64,000 bases of DNA from Cryptomeria japonica (taxonomy: Eukaryota > Streptophyta > Pinopsida > Cupressales > Cupressaceae). A program made the position numbers and the translations under genes. The notes beneath the pieces are model-generated. The model worked only from the letters and a program-made list of their open reading frames with translations, was not told the origin of the DNA and made no database searches. Below are positions 45,600-57,045 of the stretch, piece by piece. The stretch is from NCBI RefSeq assembly GCF_030272615.1, contig NC_081406.1, positions 401,898,939-401,962,938 on the forward strand. Reading direction: 5' to 3'. How positions within the stretch are numbered: the first letter of the stretch is position 1; each line of letters opens with the position of its first letter.

Positions 45600-47550
45600 G
45601 ATGGATTTAGCCTTTGTTAAGATGAGCATGTAGGATCCCATTCAAGAATGAAATGCAAGCTAAATGCAAATGAATGATTTCTTAATGCTTACGATGATGT
45701 ACTTACAAATGATCTATATGAAATGTTTCTTTTGAAATTTTATGTATGCAAATAAATGATAAAATGGAATAATGATGATATACTCTATGTGATGATTTAT
45801 ACGGATTTGTACATAAATCATTGATTTGTTTTGTATTTATATGTTATGCTTATAATGATTATGAATCTAAGTGAAAAAGATGCAACTAAATGATCTTTAT
45901 GAAATGATAATGATGATACTTTACATGGTTAATGAAATGCACTTAATTGAATGCAATTAATGCAATGATAAAATGCAACTATAATGAAATGGATAATGAT
46001 TAAAATGAATGCACCTACAATGATTAAATGCAAATTATTTTTGTTAGTCCAAGTATACTCAATCTTTATTTATGACCGTTGATCTGTTAATGAAATGATA
46101 TGCTTATAATGCAATGAATAAATTAATTCTTATAATGCAATGAATAATGAGCTAATGAAATGATCTAACTAAAATTTATACTGCCATTCTTCATATGCTA
46201 TCTTGTAATAGTGCTTGATTTCATCATTGAGCTTTAAAATGTTGTAAGAAAAATATAAGAAACTTGACATAATGATTCAAGATGACCTGAGTATTCCTTA
46301 CATGGATTTTGATATAGAAAGTTAATACAAGCAACTTGATATAATGGATCAATTTGACCTGAGTATTGCTTGCAGAACAGACAAGGATTATCTCCTTTCA
46401 TGCATGACTTGGAACGTCCTCCTTGATCTTTTTTTGATCATATCCTGAGACAAGTTCATACCATAGTAAGAGATAAACCACAGACAACAATCAAAGAAAA
46501 TAATCATGCCCCATCATAGCTTCTCTAGTCATGGACATCCTTGAGTCGCATAGAGTACATGACTACCAATAAAATCAAGATATAAACACCGAATCTTGTA
46601 TGTCATTCACATGTTCTAATGGTCATTAACTGATATAATCATTTTAATGAATGATCTTGGATAATCTCGTATTAGTTGCTGATTGATTCTTTGGTTTCTG
46701 AGTTTCATGATTCAGTTGTTGATGAAATGCCTTGATTTTCATTTCTTTGTTGCTCATTATCTGTTTCAAAATCCTAGGTGTTTTTAGATTTTCTAAATTT
46801 TTTGAATGTTTTTGGATTTCCAAAGATTCAAAAGATCACCTTAGCAAAAGGAATTTGGATTTTGCCCCCAGCAGAAACAAAAATTTATTATGGATGTATG
46901 AATTTGATCAAGATCCAAACCATAGAGGGATACAAATGCAGATTCATAGATGCTGATAAAATCTAAGACAGTGACTACGACAAGTATGTCAAAGATTGAT
47001 AACTATTGGTAGGTTGCATATTTCTTGCTAAATGGTTCAGAGAAATGGATAAGCTAGGATATATGGAAGTGATAGATGCGATAGGATGAAGCAGATAGGT
47101 GCGTAAAGTGATCTTATAGATGGAGGAACTCACTTTTTTAGATAATGCCTGTTTATCAGGTTTTCACCATCTAAATTTATTGCATTTTTTAATTTATTTT
47201 TCTGATTTTTTTGTCTTTCCTGATTTTTGAGAGATGAAACATGTCATGCCATCAATTGATAAAGATAAGACTACCTATAATAGAATCCAATAGTCATACT
47301 GATCTATGTTGTTGTTTTGATTTGTTCAATGATTGATAAGAATGTTTGGTTTCAAAGAGTGAGTACCTCTTGTAAGACCGTTATGTCTGGTTCCGAGTGT
47401 ACGTATCCCTGTATAAGACACGTTGATGTTGATAGATTTTGAGTGATGAATTGATTAACAAGACATGTGATCAGTTTGATTGCAGTATTTGATAAGTGCA
47501 AAAGCTAAAGATCACTTTGATGATTAGATTTAATGTGTTTGATGCACATG
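45600..47550. other. AT-rich non-coding interior of D
   Basis: Rich in 'atgaaatgat' and 'aatgcaa' words, especially at 45650-46170. Short frames such as the one near 46730-46960 carry no recognisable domain. I see no gene. Confidence 0.5.
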
Positions 47551-47559
47551 TATGATGAA

Positions 47560-47900
47560 ATAAGGACTTGATTGATTGATTTGATTGATCAATTGATTGA
47601 TGTTGTTGGATAGATTGATTTGATTGATTGATTTGATTGCTTGATTGCATGATAGATTGCTTGATTAGCTTGATTGCTCGATAGATTGCTTGATCAACTT
47701 GATTGATTAGCTTGATTGATTGCTTGATTGATTGCTTGATTGATTGCTTGCTTGATTGATTGATTGATGTTGATTTGATAGATTTGATTGCTTTGATTAG
47801 CTTGAGTAGCTCTGATTATCTTGATTTGATAGATTGCTTGATGAGCTTGATTGCTTGATAGATTGCTTGATAGATTGGATAGATTGGATAGATAGCTTTG
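47560..47900. repeat. TTGATTGA/TTGCTTGA-type microsatellite in D
   Basis: Imperfect 4- and 8-base repeats of 'ttgattga', 'ttgcttga' and 'gatagatt' fill the stretch. Confidence 0.8.
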
Positions 47901-47914
47901 ATTAGCTTCAGCAG

Positions 47915-48270
47915 CTCTAAGAAACTGATTTAGTTTCTGATGTAAGAGCTAAGCAGAGTTTTGAGTAAACTCAGTGATTGATAAAAAAACCATGATTGAT
48001 AGTTTTAAAATGATTTGATAGCTTAAGTTGCTTCAATTTGATTTGATAGATTTGATAATTGATGATTGATTCAGTTTGATTGGATAGATTTGATTGGCTC
48101 TAAGAAATTGATTTAGTTTCTAATGCAAGAGCTTAGTAGAGTTTTGATTGAACTCAATGATTGATAGAAAACTATGATTAATAGGTTTTAAAAAATGATT
48201 TGATATCTTAAGTTGCTTCAATTTGATTTGATAGATTTGATAATCGATGATTGATTCAGTTTCATTGCAG
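47915..48270. repeat. 183-bp tandem duplication in D
   Basis: 'ctctaagaaactgatttag' at 47915 recurs as 'ctctaagaaattgatttag' at 48098. Both copies run to 'gattgattcagttt', with scattered differences. Confidence 0.75.
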
Positions 48271-49884
48271 ACTTTGATAGTTTTCATATTGTTGATTTGA
48301 TGGAAGGGCCATGCGCTCATGCTTTGATTTTCCATTTTGTTCTTTTTTTTTTTGAGTTTTTGGACATTTTTTATTTTTTTTGAGCTTTTTGGATTAGAAG
48401 AAAGATGTATTTGGTTTCCCCAATGTATAGCAAGACAAGGAATGTATAAATTGTTGAGCTGAAGATGAATGGGTGAAAGATGGAGGTAGCTTATGAGGAG
48501 ACACGTCAAGAGATTTTTTTGAAATCATGTTTTTGTCCTTAGTTTTGATCAAGATCAAGGATGGAAAAAGGGATATGGATAGGAGAAACAAGATCATATA
48601 TAGTGATAGATGAGGGAAGAAATGAATAGTTAGGATAGATGGTATAGATTAGCATGAAGCAAGATCATAGATAGCACTAGATGAACTTAGATAGAGTAAT
48701 GGATACTGGAGGAAGGATAATGGGAGATGTGGTATGAAGAATAGAGTGGATGAAACTTTTACCCCAAGTATAGAAGTATCCATTTGTAAAGAGGTGATAT
48801 GTAAGATTGTCACAGTATTTAGCACCACCTGAACAAATGTTCCTGAACTTTTCAAAGATAGAGACCCAACCCACACTTAGAACCTCTGATAAATTCAACC
48901 AAACATATCTAGCAACTAGGAAGTAGACTCAAAAGGGAAGAAGAATCCCAAACTAGATCAAGGTACTTAGTCTTTGATTACCCATGTGTGTGCAATTGAG
49001 TTTATTCTGGCTCATATGATCATTATAATCTTTAGAATCCAACATGTCTAGCTACATGAGTTATCCCGACTTCAAAAGCATCCTGGATAGAGCCTCGCTA
49101 CTAGAAAGAATCCATAGCTCCAATGAGGTTATCATTGTAATATCACAAATATTTCTCCATTGCCAGCCAGGCATCTATAGCTCCGATGGAGTTATTTGCA
49201 TATTCCCATAGCCAAGATTTTAATATTTCATTTTTTTTTTCTTTTATTTCTTTTCCTGATCATGCTTTTGATCTTTTGATATTGTCTTTTTCTTTTCTTA
49301 TTTTGATTCCATTGGCTTGTAAGTAAATAAACTTACATGGGTCTGATAATTACAATGGCGCTGAAGCAAGATTTTAGATTTTTCACTAGCCATGTCTTCG
49401 ACTAAGAGACCACAATGATTTAGAGCAATTGATTAAGTGTATGAGATATAGTAATCAAAAGATGTTGGTACCAAGATATGATAAGTGGTTCTTTTATGGA
49501 TTGAGTGTGTATCCCAATCAAAAGATAATGTTAAAGAGGAACAACCTTGGATTCTAAAGTGTATCATGAATAGATATCTAGGAAAAGGACTGAACATGAG
49601 ATTTGTGCATGGACAAGCATGTGACAAAATGACACAAATGCCTATTTCACAAATGATGAATTCATGTAAAGGATTGATTGAAAGGGATGAAAGGATAGAA
49701 AAATGTGTTGGATAATATATAGAATGTTTGAAGATTTGTGCGAGGATAGATAGAAATGTATTCAAGATGAGTGTTGGTACACAACTTGAGAAGTGATGAA
49801 GAATTGGAGGATACATTGAATTTTGGGACATAAGAACCCAAAATAGATAAAGAAAATGATGGAATAATATTTTTGAAAATATGT
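48271..49884. other. Non-coding interior of D
   Basis: No domain or conserved frame recognised. It includes short T- and A-tracts near 48340-48385 and 49220-49250. Confidence 0.45.
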
Positions 49885-50523
49885 TTAGATAGTTGTTTGA
49901 AAGAAGTTCAAAGATGTGTGCCTTTGTTGATCTTTCTTATGGATCATTTGAGGTGATGGAATGGTGAGTGGAGGGAAGTAAGGACCCAAGATGGATGGAA
50001 GGGATGGAGAGTTTGAATTTGGAAGGAAAGGACCTAAAATGGATTTGGAGGATGAAGAGTTTGAATTTGGAATGAAAGGACCTAAAAAGGATTTGGAGGA
50101 TGAAGAGTTTGACTTTAGAACAAAAGGACCTAAACTAGATTTGGAGGATGAAGAGTTTGACTTTGGAATGAAAGGACCTAAAATGGATTTAGAGGATGAA
50201 GAGTTTTCTTGATCTTGATCTTGACTTGGAGTAGGATCATTTGAGTTTGTGTTTTTCACTTGATTTTGAATTAGATTAGTGAAGGAGATGGAAGGGATAT
50301 CATGATCTTTCTTAGGAGGTGGATGTTGAATGGGACTCTGTTCTTGAGATAAAAGGGGATCATCATGGATGGAGTACCAGAATTTTAGGGGATCATCATA
50401 AGATTCTTGATCGGTAGGATCTTGATAAAAAATGGGATTAGATTGGAGAGCCATGATATCTTGATCTTGATTTAGGCTAGGACTCATTTCCTTTGAATAA
50501 GCTTCTTCTTTTTCAAGCGACAA
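49885..50523 (-). CDS. Element D repetitive Ser/Pro-rich ORF
   Basis: 212 residues from ATG 50523, on the element's sense strand. The N-terminal 110 residues are Asp/Gln/Pro-rich (SLNQDQDIM, SQDQDQENS). The rest is five imperfect 16-residue units of the form SNSSSSKS.LGPFIP, encoded by a 48-bp tandem repeat at about 49990-50210. No known domain. A relative is decayed at 9300-10080. It may be a leftover of a gag-proximal linker. The opposite strand is also open through the repeats, so the frame may be open partly by chance. Confidence 0.5.
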   Translation of the reverse strand: MSLEKEEAYSKEMSPSLNQDQDIMALQSNPIFYQDPTDQESYDDPLKFWYSIHDDPLLSQEQSPIQHPPPKKDHDIPSISFTNLIQNQVKNTNSNDPTPSQDQDQENSSSSKSILGPFIPKSNSSSSKSSLGPFVLKSNSSSSKSFLGPFIPNSNSSSSKSILGPFLPNSNSPSLPSILGPYFPPLTIPSPQMIHKKDQQRHTSLNFFQTTI

Positions 50524-52180
50524 GGGATGGTCACATGAGTGATCAAAGTTTCAGTTTAGATAGGTTGATGTTGTTGAATTGATGGATACTTCATTTTAGA
50601 TACTCAAGCTCACTAAGTCGAATAGAGGGTTTGTTGGATAGGCCCCTATGACAAAGTATGTCAAATGATATGGATAAAGTCTCTTGATATGGAAAATTGA
50701 CTTGAATAACTTGAATACCTATCTAGGTATTGTTGTTGTTGAGATAGTTGGATGATATGCTCTTGATCACTTGGTTTGTTCTGGTGTTTCAAATGTTGGA
50801 AAACCATTGTATTACCCTTTTGATCAATTTTTTTCAGCAATCTGTTGGATTTTTGCTCACTCGTAGATGATAATATTCTTCAATTTTTGACCATTTGAAA
50901 CATGTTACAGACATAGAAGACACAATGTTTAATAAACAAAATGCACAAGCAAGTACAAATCTTATGGCAGGCTGCGACAATAGTTGTTGAATCTCACATG
51001 GAGTTTCCCCCAAGGCTACGCTATTCAAAGCGGATATTTAGATGTTTGACCCCATTGGCTCCACCCTCGACACTCACTTCTTCAGGGCAGCCAAGCACCA
51101 GTTTCCATGAAATCTCCTCATGACAAACTTTATATCTCTACTAGGAACTGTATGTGTGTGAGCCGCTTCAGAGGTCCAACCTCCTGCGCCAACAACTAGA
51201 AGGTTTTTGGCAACTAGTACAAATAGTTTTTAGTAAAGGCTTCTGGTCATGTGGCCATACATGCGGCACTTTCAGCTCTGTAAATATAGAAGGTTCCTAG
51301 CCTATAGAGGTTACGCTCCATAGGGTTTATGGGGAAACATAGTGTCGGTATAAACTTATCAGCACATGTTGTTTGAACTTTCATCACAAACACTATTTAT
51401 TTATAGTGGATTGGAAGGACTTGGTATTAGCCCATTTCCACTTTAGGTCATTCCCCTCTCACTGGCCCCCTCAAGGAAGCTCGAGAAGGTAGGCCCTCTA
51501 AAGGATTTAATTGCTTGAAAGTAAAGAAAGCGAAAAAGAGTGGGTTTGGCTTTTTGATCACCCAATTAAGGGGAGAGCATATACCTACCACTTTCGAGAC
51601 ACGAAATACAAGTGTTCTTTTTAACTTTCCATAGCAATGTGATATATCCTCTACTTGGAGATGTTGCTCCAACAAGCATGGTGTTTATTTTAGCCCCATA
51701 TAGCAAATGATTTTCTAAACTAGGAATTGGAAATCCTGGTCAACAAAATGAAAATTGTTGCAAAAAGTAACTTGCTTCATAAGAATAGACAAGTTGATTG
51801 TTCTTTTTAACCTGCAAAATATAAGATTGATTGTACTTTTTACCTTTGCAAGAAAATAAAAGATTGTTGTTCTTTTTAGAGCCCAAAATTTGAGGTGTGA
51901 ATCCTAACGTTGCAAGAAAGTAAATGTTTGATTTGTTGTTCTTTTTACCTTGCAAATGTGATTATTTTTAGAGCCCAATAACAAGTGAGGTACTTTTTAG
52001 AACACCAAATTTGAAAAATGAAGTTCTTTTTACCCAAAAGGAAATATGAATTCTTTTTAACCAACTTTGAAAAAGGTAGAAAAGAAATCACTAAATCCTA
52101 AGTTAACTCCTCCAAATCTGCAAGAAACTGTTAGAAACCTGAAAAAAAAAAAGAAGTTAGTGAAAATCCAAAACCTTAGG
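50524..52180. other. Non-coding interior of D with CTTTTTA-type repeats
   Basis: 50524-51700 shows no recognisable gene. 51740-52065 repeats 'gttctttttacc' or 'gttctttttagagccc' about ten times at irregular spacing. Confidence 0.5.
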
Positions 52181-52189
52181 TGGGCTTCT

Positions 52190-52470
52190 ACAAGCCTAAA
52201 GCTATCTGTCAAAAGCGCTAACCTATGTTACAAAGGCACTAACCTGCATTACAAAAGCGCTACCCTATGATACAAAAGCGCTAACCTACATGACTTATGT
52301 GCTAACCTATGATGCAAAAGCGTCGATTTTCAGACAAAAGTGCTAACCTACATGACATATGCGCTAACCAATGATGCAAAAGCGCTGATTTTCAGACAAA
52401 AGCGCTAACCTACATGACATATGCGCTAACCAATAATGCAAAAGTGCTAACCTATGATGCAAAAGCATTG
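52190..52470. repeat. Short tandem array with core gcgctaacc
   Basis: 'aaaagcgctaacctacatga' and 'tatgcgctaaccaatgatgc' alternate about 13 times, 330 bp before the 5' LTR on the element's sense strand (leader region). Confidence 0.8.
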
Positions 52471-52556
52471 TCAAAATTCACACATGCATGAATCTGCATT
52501 ACAAAATATGTTAATTTTATTTTTGCGAGATTTTTAAAGATATATGCGAGGTCCAA

Positions 52557-52573
52557 CCCCATGGTGGGCACCA
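52557..52573 (-). other. Primer binding site of element D
   Basis: The minus strand reads TGGTGCCCACCATGGGG three bases after the LTR. It differs from the copia sites and resembles those I know from plant gypsy elements; the tRNA is not identified. Confidence 0.7.
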
Positions 52574-52576
52574 AAA

Positions 52577-53713
52577 TGTGTGAGCTTAAATTTCATCCTT
52601 AGAATGTTACCTGTAATAAGTTAGTTTCACAAAATACAATGGAAATGCATACAGGAAATCCAAAATCCACCAATGAAACTACATGAAATACATACTAAAA
52701 TAAAACATTATTTTACCTTCATGGCTTATGTCTCATTGTGTCCTAACTCCACTGTTCCTGGTTGCAGATGGTGTGCTCTCAGACAATGCACTGTTGGCTT
52801 CCAAGCTGGCGTATGAAGAATGGACTGATAACTTGTAGTTAACTGATAGTATGATATGAAAAGCTACATGACTATGCTAAAATGATATTTGCTATTTGCT
52901 TCAAAAACTCATGGATGCATAAGATTGGCTTGAAGACTATTTTTTGAAGACTAACTTCCTCTCAACTGAAGCTCTTGATTTTATAGACTTTGAGAGGATT
53001 AGATGATGTGGCTTAGATCAATGGTCATGATTAGATCTATAGATTTGAATGGCTATGAGCAAAGGTGAAGGTTGAGAGAAAGAGGGAAGGAGAAGACAAG
53101 TGTCACTCATCTCACCTTGACTAGGTTGTTGACTGAGGGAATCTAAGGATGGTTAGAGAAAATTTAGGCATGGTAGGACAAGTGGATTCAAGTTCTTCCC
53201 AAGATGTAGGGGGTGTTGGAGAGAATATAGGAAATGGTTAGGAAATATGTGTACGTACACAATTTCATTTATTTTGGAGGTTGAAGATAAATCATGAATT
53301 AATATTTAAGGAATATTAATTTCTTTAGCCACATGTTTGATGAGTTGGCAAAGGGAAGATGAAGTGGAGATGGAGGGTGAGTTGGAAAAGGGATTAAATA
53401 ATTTTGAGAATTATTTAATACTTGAGACTATAGGATAGGAGAATAATATTAAATATTGGATATTTAATTGTTCGGAGAAGATAATTAAATATTAGATATT
53501 TAATTAACTTGGTTAGAGGAATAATTAAAGATTAGATATTTAATTAATTAGAGGAATAAGAAAATTAAATATTAGATATTTAATTAATAGAAAGATGTGA
53601 AAATGAATTAAATTAATTAATCTTTTCGAATTAACTATTTAATAGAAGAATAAATATTAAATAAATATAAAATATTTATTTAATTGCTCATAGCCAATTT
53701 TTAGGTGTATACA
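52577..53713 (-). repeat. 5' LTR of element D
   Basis: 1,137 bp, very similar to 43771-44942, ending 'ggtgtataca' on the plus strand before CTAAA. Confidence 0.9.
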
Positions 53714-53718
53714 CTAAA

Positions 53719-53904
53719 TATTTGTTAAATAACTATGTTAGTGTTAGCATAACTCATACTCTAAGAGAAGGCAATAAGGTAGCGGATCTCTTAGCTAATG
53801 AAGGGGTCAATTTAGAGAATGATGTTAAATATATTGGAGAAACTCATTGTAAAAGGGAGGTTAAAGAGCAATTATATTTTGATCATATCAATGGGTCTAG
53901 TTAA
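53719..53904 (+). pseudogene. LINE ORF2: RNase H C-terminus
   Basis: Continues the RNase H interrupted at 43770: NNYVSVSITHTLREGNKVAD followed by LLANEG, the last RNase H motif with the fourth catalytic Asp. ORF2 ends in TAA at 53902-53904. All four catalytic acids of the domain survive on either side of element D. Confidence 0.88.
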
Positions 53905-53908
53905 TATC

Positions 53909-55768
53909 ATGATTATATTTTGGGGAATGAATTCCAAAGACAGATTTTGGGGGCGGATTAACTGCCAGTTAATGAGTGCTTTTTGGCATCATTTCCATGA
54001 TCATATGCGTGAGGAAGATTATAATCATAATTGTTGGGTTTGTGCAGCCATAAACATAAGTTTCAAAATGACAAAAGAGTCTCTGTTCAGTAACTCTAGA
54101 ATTTACAAGCATTTGGGGTTTCATCTGCGGACTGTGAATTATAGCTGCTGGTACTTCTACCTAGAGCTCAAAATGGGTGGTAATTTAAATAGGAACAAGC
54201 CCCCAGGAAGCAAAAATTGGAAGAGTGAATGAAAGTCAGGAGAAGAATTCATAGATATGGCTTTATTGACTATATGGAAAAGCTTCACGAAAGTAGAAAT
54301 TCTATTTCTCACGGTTTTGCCAGAGGCTGGAGTAACAACAGAGTTACCCTGTTTGGGGAGATATGGCAAATTGATGAGAACCTGGTCGCAAAGGTCATAG
54401 GTCTGCAGACAGAGGGCACCAAATTTTACAAGGATCAGAAGTATGCAGCTGAAGCATTCAAAATCTTCCCAAAATTGGAGGATGAGAAGGGCAAGCTTGT
54501 GAAGAAAGACAACATTTCCTATTACATTCCCCAGTAGGTAAAGCCCTTTTGGCAAAAAGTTTTAAGGGTTTTAATGGAATATTTAACTGTTGACGGTAGC
54601 TTTACAAAAATTTATAACTATCACTTTTCTATTTTGAATCACTTCTGTCATGGAGCCAAAATATCCCTGCCTTTTTATTTAGCATCCTCTCTGAATGAGA
54701 GTCTTGCTGACCATGCTAAAAAGCCTAACTCCTACCCTATAGCCCATCAGGGGCTTATATTGCTCATTTATGAACATCTCAAGGACAAGGCTAGGGCGAC
54801 AAAGATGACCCTCTGATCACAAATGCACATATCTCTGAGAGCGGCAAAGATTCGGATTCGGATGAGGAACAACCTAACACATCTACCCATAAAAAAAGGA
54901 AAGCTGACACACATAATGTGGATACGGAGGTGAACTATGATGTGGAGGAGGAAAAGGGTAAGGATTTTGAAAATGATATGGAGTATGAAAAGGATGAGAA
55001 CATTGGTGAAGAGGATGAAGGGGTAACTCTAAAAACCCTCACTCTAACCCTATGGGCTCGAACAACATGAATGTTGCTCTGAATTCTAAGGAGGATGACA
55101 ATCCTAACTCTGTGGGCACTGAACAGGGTAGGGATTCTGCGAACACCATCCTGAATACCGCCCGTAACTGTGCTCTGGAGTCCTTCAACTTCTAGAAATG
55201 GGTTGTCGACAACATTACCAACATGCAAAGTAAATAGAGGGAGTTGGAAAACAAGATGAATAAGTTGATTAAGGACTCTGGGAAAAAGAATGATGAGACG
55301 GAAACTAGTGAAGTTGAAGAGGAAATCGAGATGGAGGATTGGCTGGAAAAAGATTTGATCAAAGGGGATTTGAAACACTTGGAGGATGTTATAAGAACCT
55401 TGAAAGAATAGGCTAAAGAGGATAAAGACAACATCAACTCTAGGGTCGACCGTACCAAGAAGGCTCTAAAAAACTTCATGAACCATAGTCTCCAGGTCAT
55501 CAAAGTCTCATCACAAAACATGAATGCTTTGGTGGATCATCTGGAAAGGAAAAATCAGGAAAAGAATCTGGTTGTCATTGATCATACTCCAACTTCCAGC
55601 ACCACCCACCAGACTCCCAGGCATAGAACAAGGTAGAACACTACTGGGATGGAGATCAATACGAAAGATAGCTAGCTGAGAGAGGAAAACAATGACCTGA
55701 GGGAAGTGACCAAGGCGATGATTCTCTTGGTTCAAAATGCTGAGGAATCTATTAAAGTTTTCAAGTAA
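53909..55768 (+). pseudogene. LINE ORF3: extra downstream ORF of unknown function
   Basis: The first ATG (53909) is five bases after the ORF2 stop. The first segment, 53909-54232, ends where another ATG begins (ATGA at 54229-54232). The second segment, 54229-54816, has one TAG (54535) and carries NLVAKVIGLQTEG, FSILNHFCHGAKISLPFYL and PIAHQGLILLIYEHL. A frame change near 54817 leads to a Ser/Asp/Glu-rich part with a basic HKKRKAD signal, then a coiled coil (55230-55560) and a tail ending at TAA 55766. Plant L1 elements normally stop after RNase H. The middle segment resembles the VTGLPATG domain of B2 ORF2 in motif and length. I do not recognise a named family. Confidence 0.65.
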
Positions 55769-55939
55769 TTTGTAATGCTGGGATTGGAGCCAACTTCTTG
55801 TTGGCTTCTTGTTGTCTTTTTCTTAGCTGCTGGTTTTTGTGCTGGTGTTTGTAGCTGTTTTGTTTCATCTCTTTAATGCTTATCTTTCAAATTGTAATAG
55901 GGTTTTGGGTCCCCTAAAACCTATTTTTACTTAATCAAA
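55769..55939 (+). other. LINE 3' untranslated region
   Basis: T/G-rich with 'gctggtgtttgtagctgtt' and 'gggttttgggtcccctaaaa', typical of plant LINE 3' ends. It finishes in a four-base A run rather than a long poly(A). Confidence 0.7.
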
Positions 55940-55957
55940 AACAACATATCTGGAGGG
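55940..55957. repeat. LINE target-site duplication, right copy
   Basis: Identical to 20257-20274. Confidence 0.85.
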
Positions 55958-56131
55958 CACCAAAAGAATTCTAAACAACCCTAAATATAGGATGACACAA
56001 CCAAACCAAAAGAGTATCCATAACAAATTTATCCAAATAACCAAGGTCTGACAAAGAATATACTGACCAATATCCACCTGGATAACCAAGTTTGACATCA
56101 ATGAAAACCATACAAGCTCATGCTTCTAACA
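55958..56131 (-). repeat. Element F 5' LTR, outer end
   Basis: Continuation of the LTR broken at 20274. On the minus strand the LTR starts TGTTAGAAGC and soon reads 'tttcattgatgtcaaac', as the other copia-type LTR starts do. Base composition matches 19900-20256. Total LTR length is about 1.2 kb. Confidence 0.6.
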
Positions 56132-56508
56132 GAGCTTGTGAAGCCTAGACAAGACTTTTTAGCCATCTTTCCTTCTGTTGCCTTGTGCATACATGGATTG
56201 ATAACCCTAATGTGTTTGAATATTTAGATCACCTTCACCACTTGAAACCAAAGGAGATACATCATCCAAATTGAGCCATATTATTTTTTATATTTTGCAT
56301 AATATTATTGTGTGTTTTTATATTAAATAGAAAAAAAACCAAGAAAAAAAACTCAAAAGTCCAGAAAAAAAAACAAAAAAACCAACCTTTCCTCCACCAT
56401 CATATTGCCTAATCTCCCAAATCTAAAATCAATCCCAAAATATCATCCATTTCCAATCCTCATTAAAGACCTCATATAATCCAAATCCAAAACTCACATC
56501 CAAACATC
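56132..56508. other. Intergenic stretch, nothing recognised
   Basis: Flanks element F. AT-rich, with A-tracts at 56330-56385. No gene or repeat identified. Confidence 0.5.
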
Positions 56509-56952
56509 GTGGGTTGGTTTGAAAAAATAGTTATAAAAGTTCAAGGATACATGTCAAACACCATTCCTCAAACCATACCTCTAACCCAACCAACCTATCA
56601 ATCATACCAATTTGAAAAGCCTATACCTCAAATTTATCCAACTTCTACCTATTCATATCTCCCAACCCAAATCACTAACCAATTTGATCCCATAACCTTG
56701 CATCCACACAACATTTCTCCATCCATTCCACCTCAATTAATTATATCCAATCCCAGTCTATTTCCCATTCCTTATCATTCCTCTACCTTTGACAAGGGAA
56801 ATCCATCTTCTTCCATCTCTCCATATTATTCCTCACCCACATATCCCTCCTATCCAACATCTATACCTCCATATTCTCCTTTATGCACATCCCAATCCCC
56901 ATATTGGTATAACCCCTACATATCCTCTACCCATAATCCAAACTCTTTATAA
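56509..56952 (+). CDS. Pro/Ser/Tyr-rich open frame, uncertain
   Basis: 147 codons, composition dominated by P, S, Y and I (for example SPYYSSPTYPSYPTSIPPYS). No domain. It could be a fragment of a low-complexity retroelement protein, like the Pro-rich text in D, or a chance frame in pyrimidine-rich DNA. It precedes the promoter-like region at 57046-57470 and is not obviously linked to it. Confidence 0.25.
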   Translation: MGWFEKIVIKVQGYMSNTIPQTIPLTQPTYQSYQFEKPIPQIYPTSTYSYLPTQITNQFDPITLHPHNISPSIPPQLIISNPSLFPIPYHSSTFDKGNPSSSISPYYSSPTYPSYPTSIPPYSPLCTSQSPYWYNPYISSTHNPNSL

Positions 56953-57045
56953 TACAACTTGTTATGCCTTGCATATCCATTCCCCATTAGTTTCCTTGTG
57001 TTACAATATGGGTCGCCCGTTGTTTCTCACTTTTTCTTTGTTCTT

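Larger units (their letters stand above)
43771..53713 (-). mobile_element. Element D: pol-less LTR element (LARD-like)
   Basis: The target duplication CTAAA is at 43766-43770 and 53714-53718. LTRs are 43771-44942 and 52577-53713, both TGTATACACC ... GCTCACACA on the minus strand. The primer site is at 52557-52573 and the polypurine tract at 44943-44956. The 7.6-kb interior is complete but has no gag or pol domain I can identify, only one repetitive ORF and many simple or tandem repeats. That is the definition of a large retrotransposon derivative. The primer-site type suggests gypsy relatives. Confidence 0.85.
20275..55939 (+). mobile_element. L1-type LINE, interrupted by B2 and D
   Basis: With the two LTR insertions removed, the LINE is about 7.9 kb: ORF1 (DUF4283 plus CCHC), ORF2 (endonuclease, RT, RNase H) and an unusual third ORF, followed by a 3' UTR with 'gggttttgggtcccctaaaacc'. 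It ends 'cttaatcaaaa' directly before the target duplication, so the poly(A) tail is minimal. The joins are exact: protein sequence continues across both LTR insertions once each target duplication is counted once. Stops and frameshifts in every ORF make it inactive. Confidence 0.9.

Noticed and set aside
47560-47900. Regular repeats reminiscent of a CRISPR array
   Set aside because: They are 4-8-base microsatellite words without unique spacers, in a plant retroelement.
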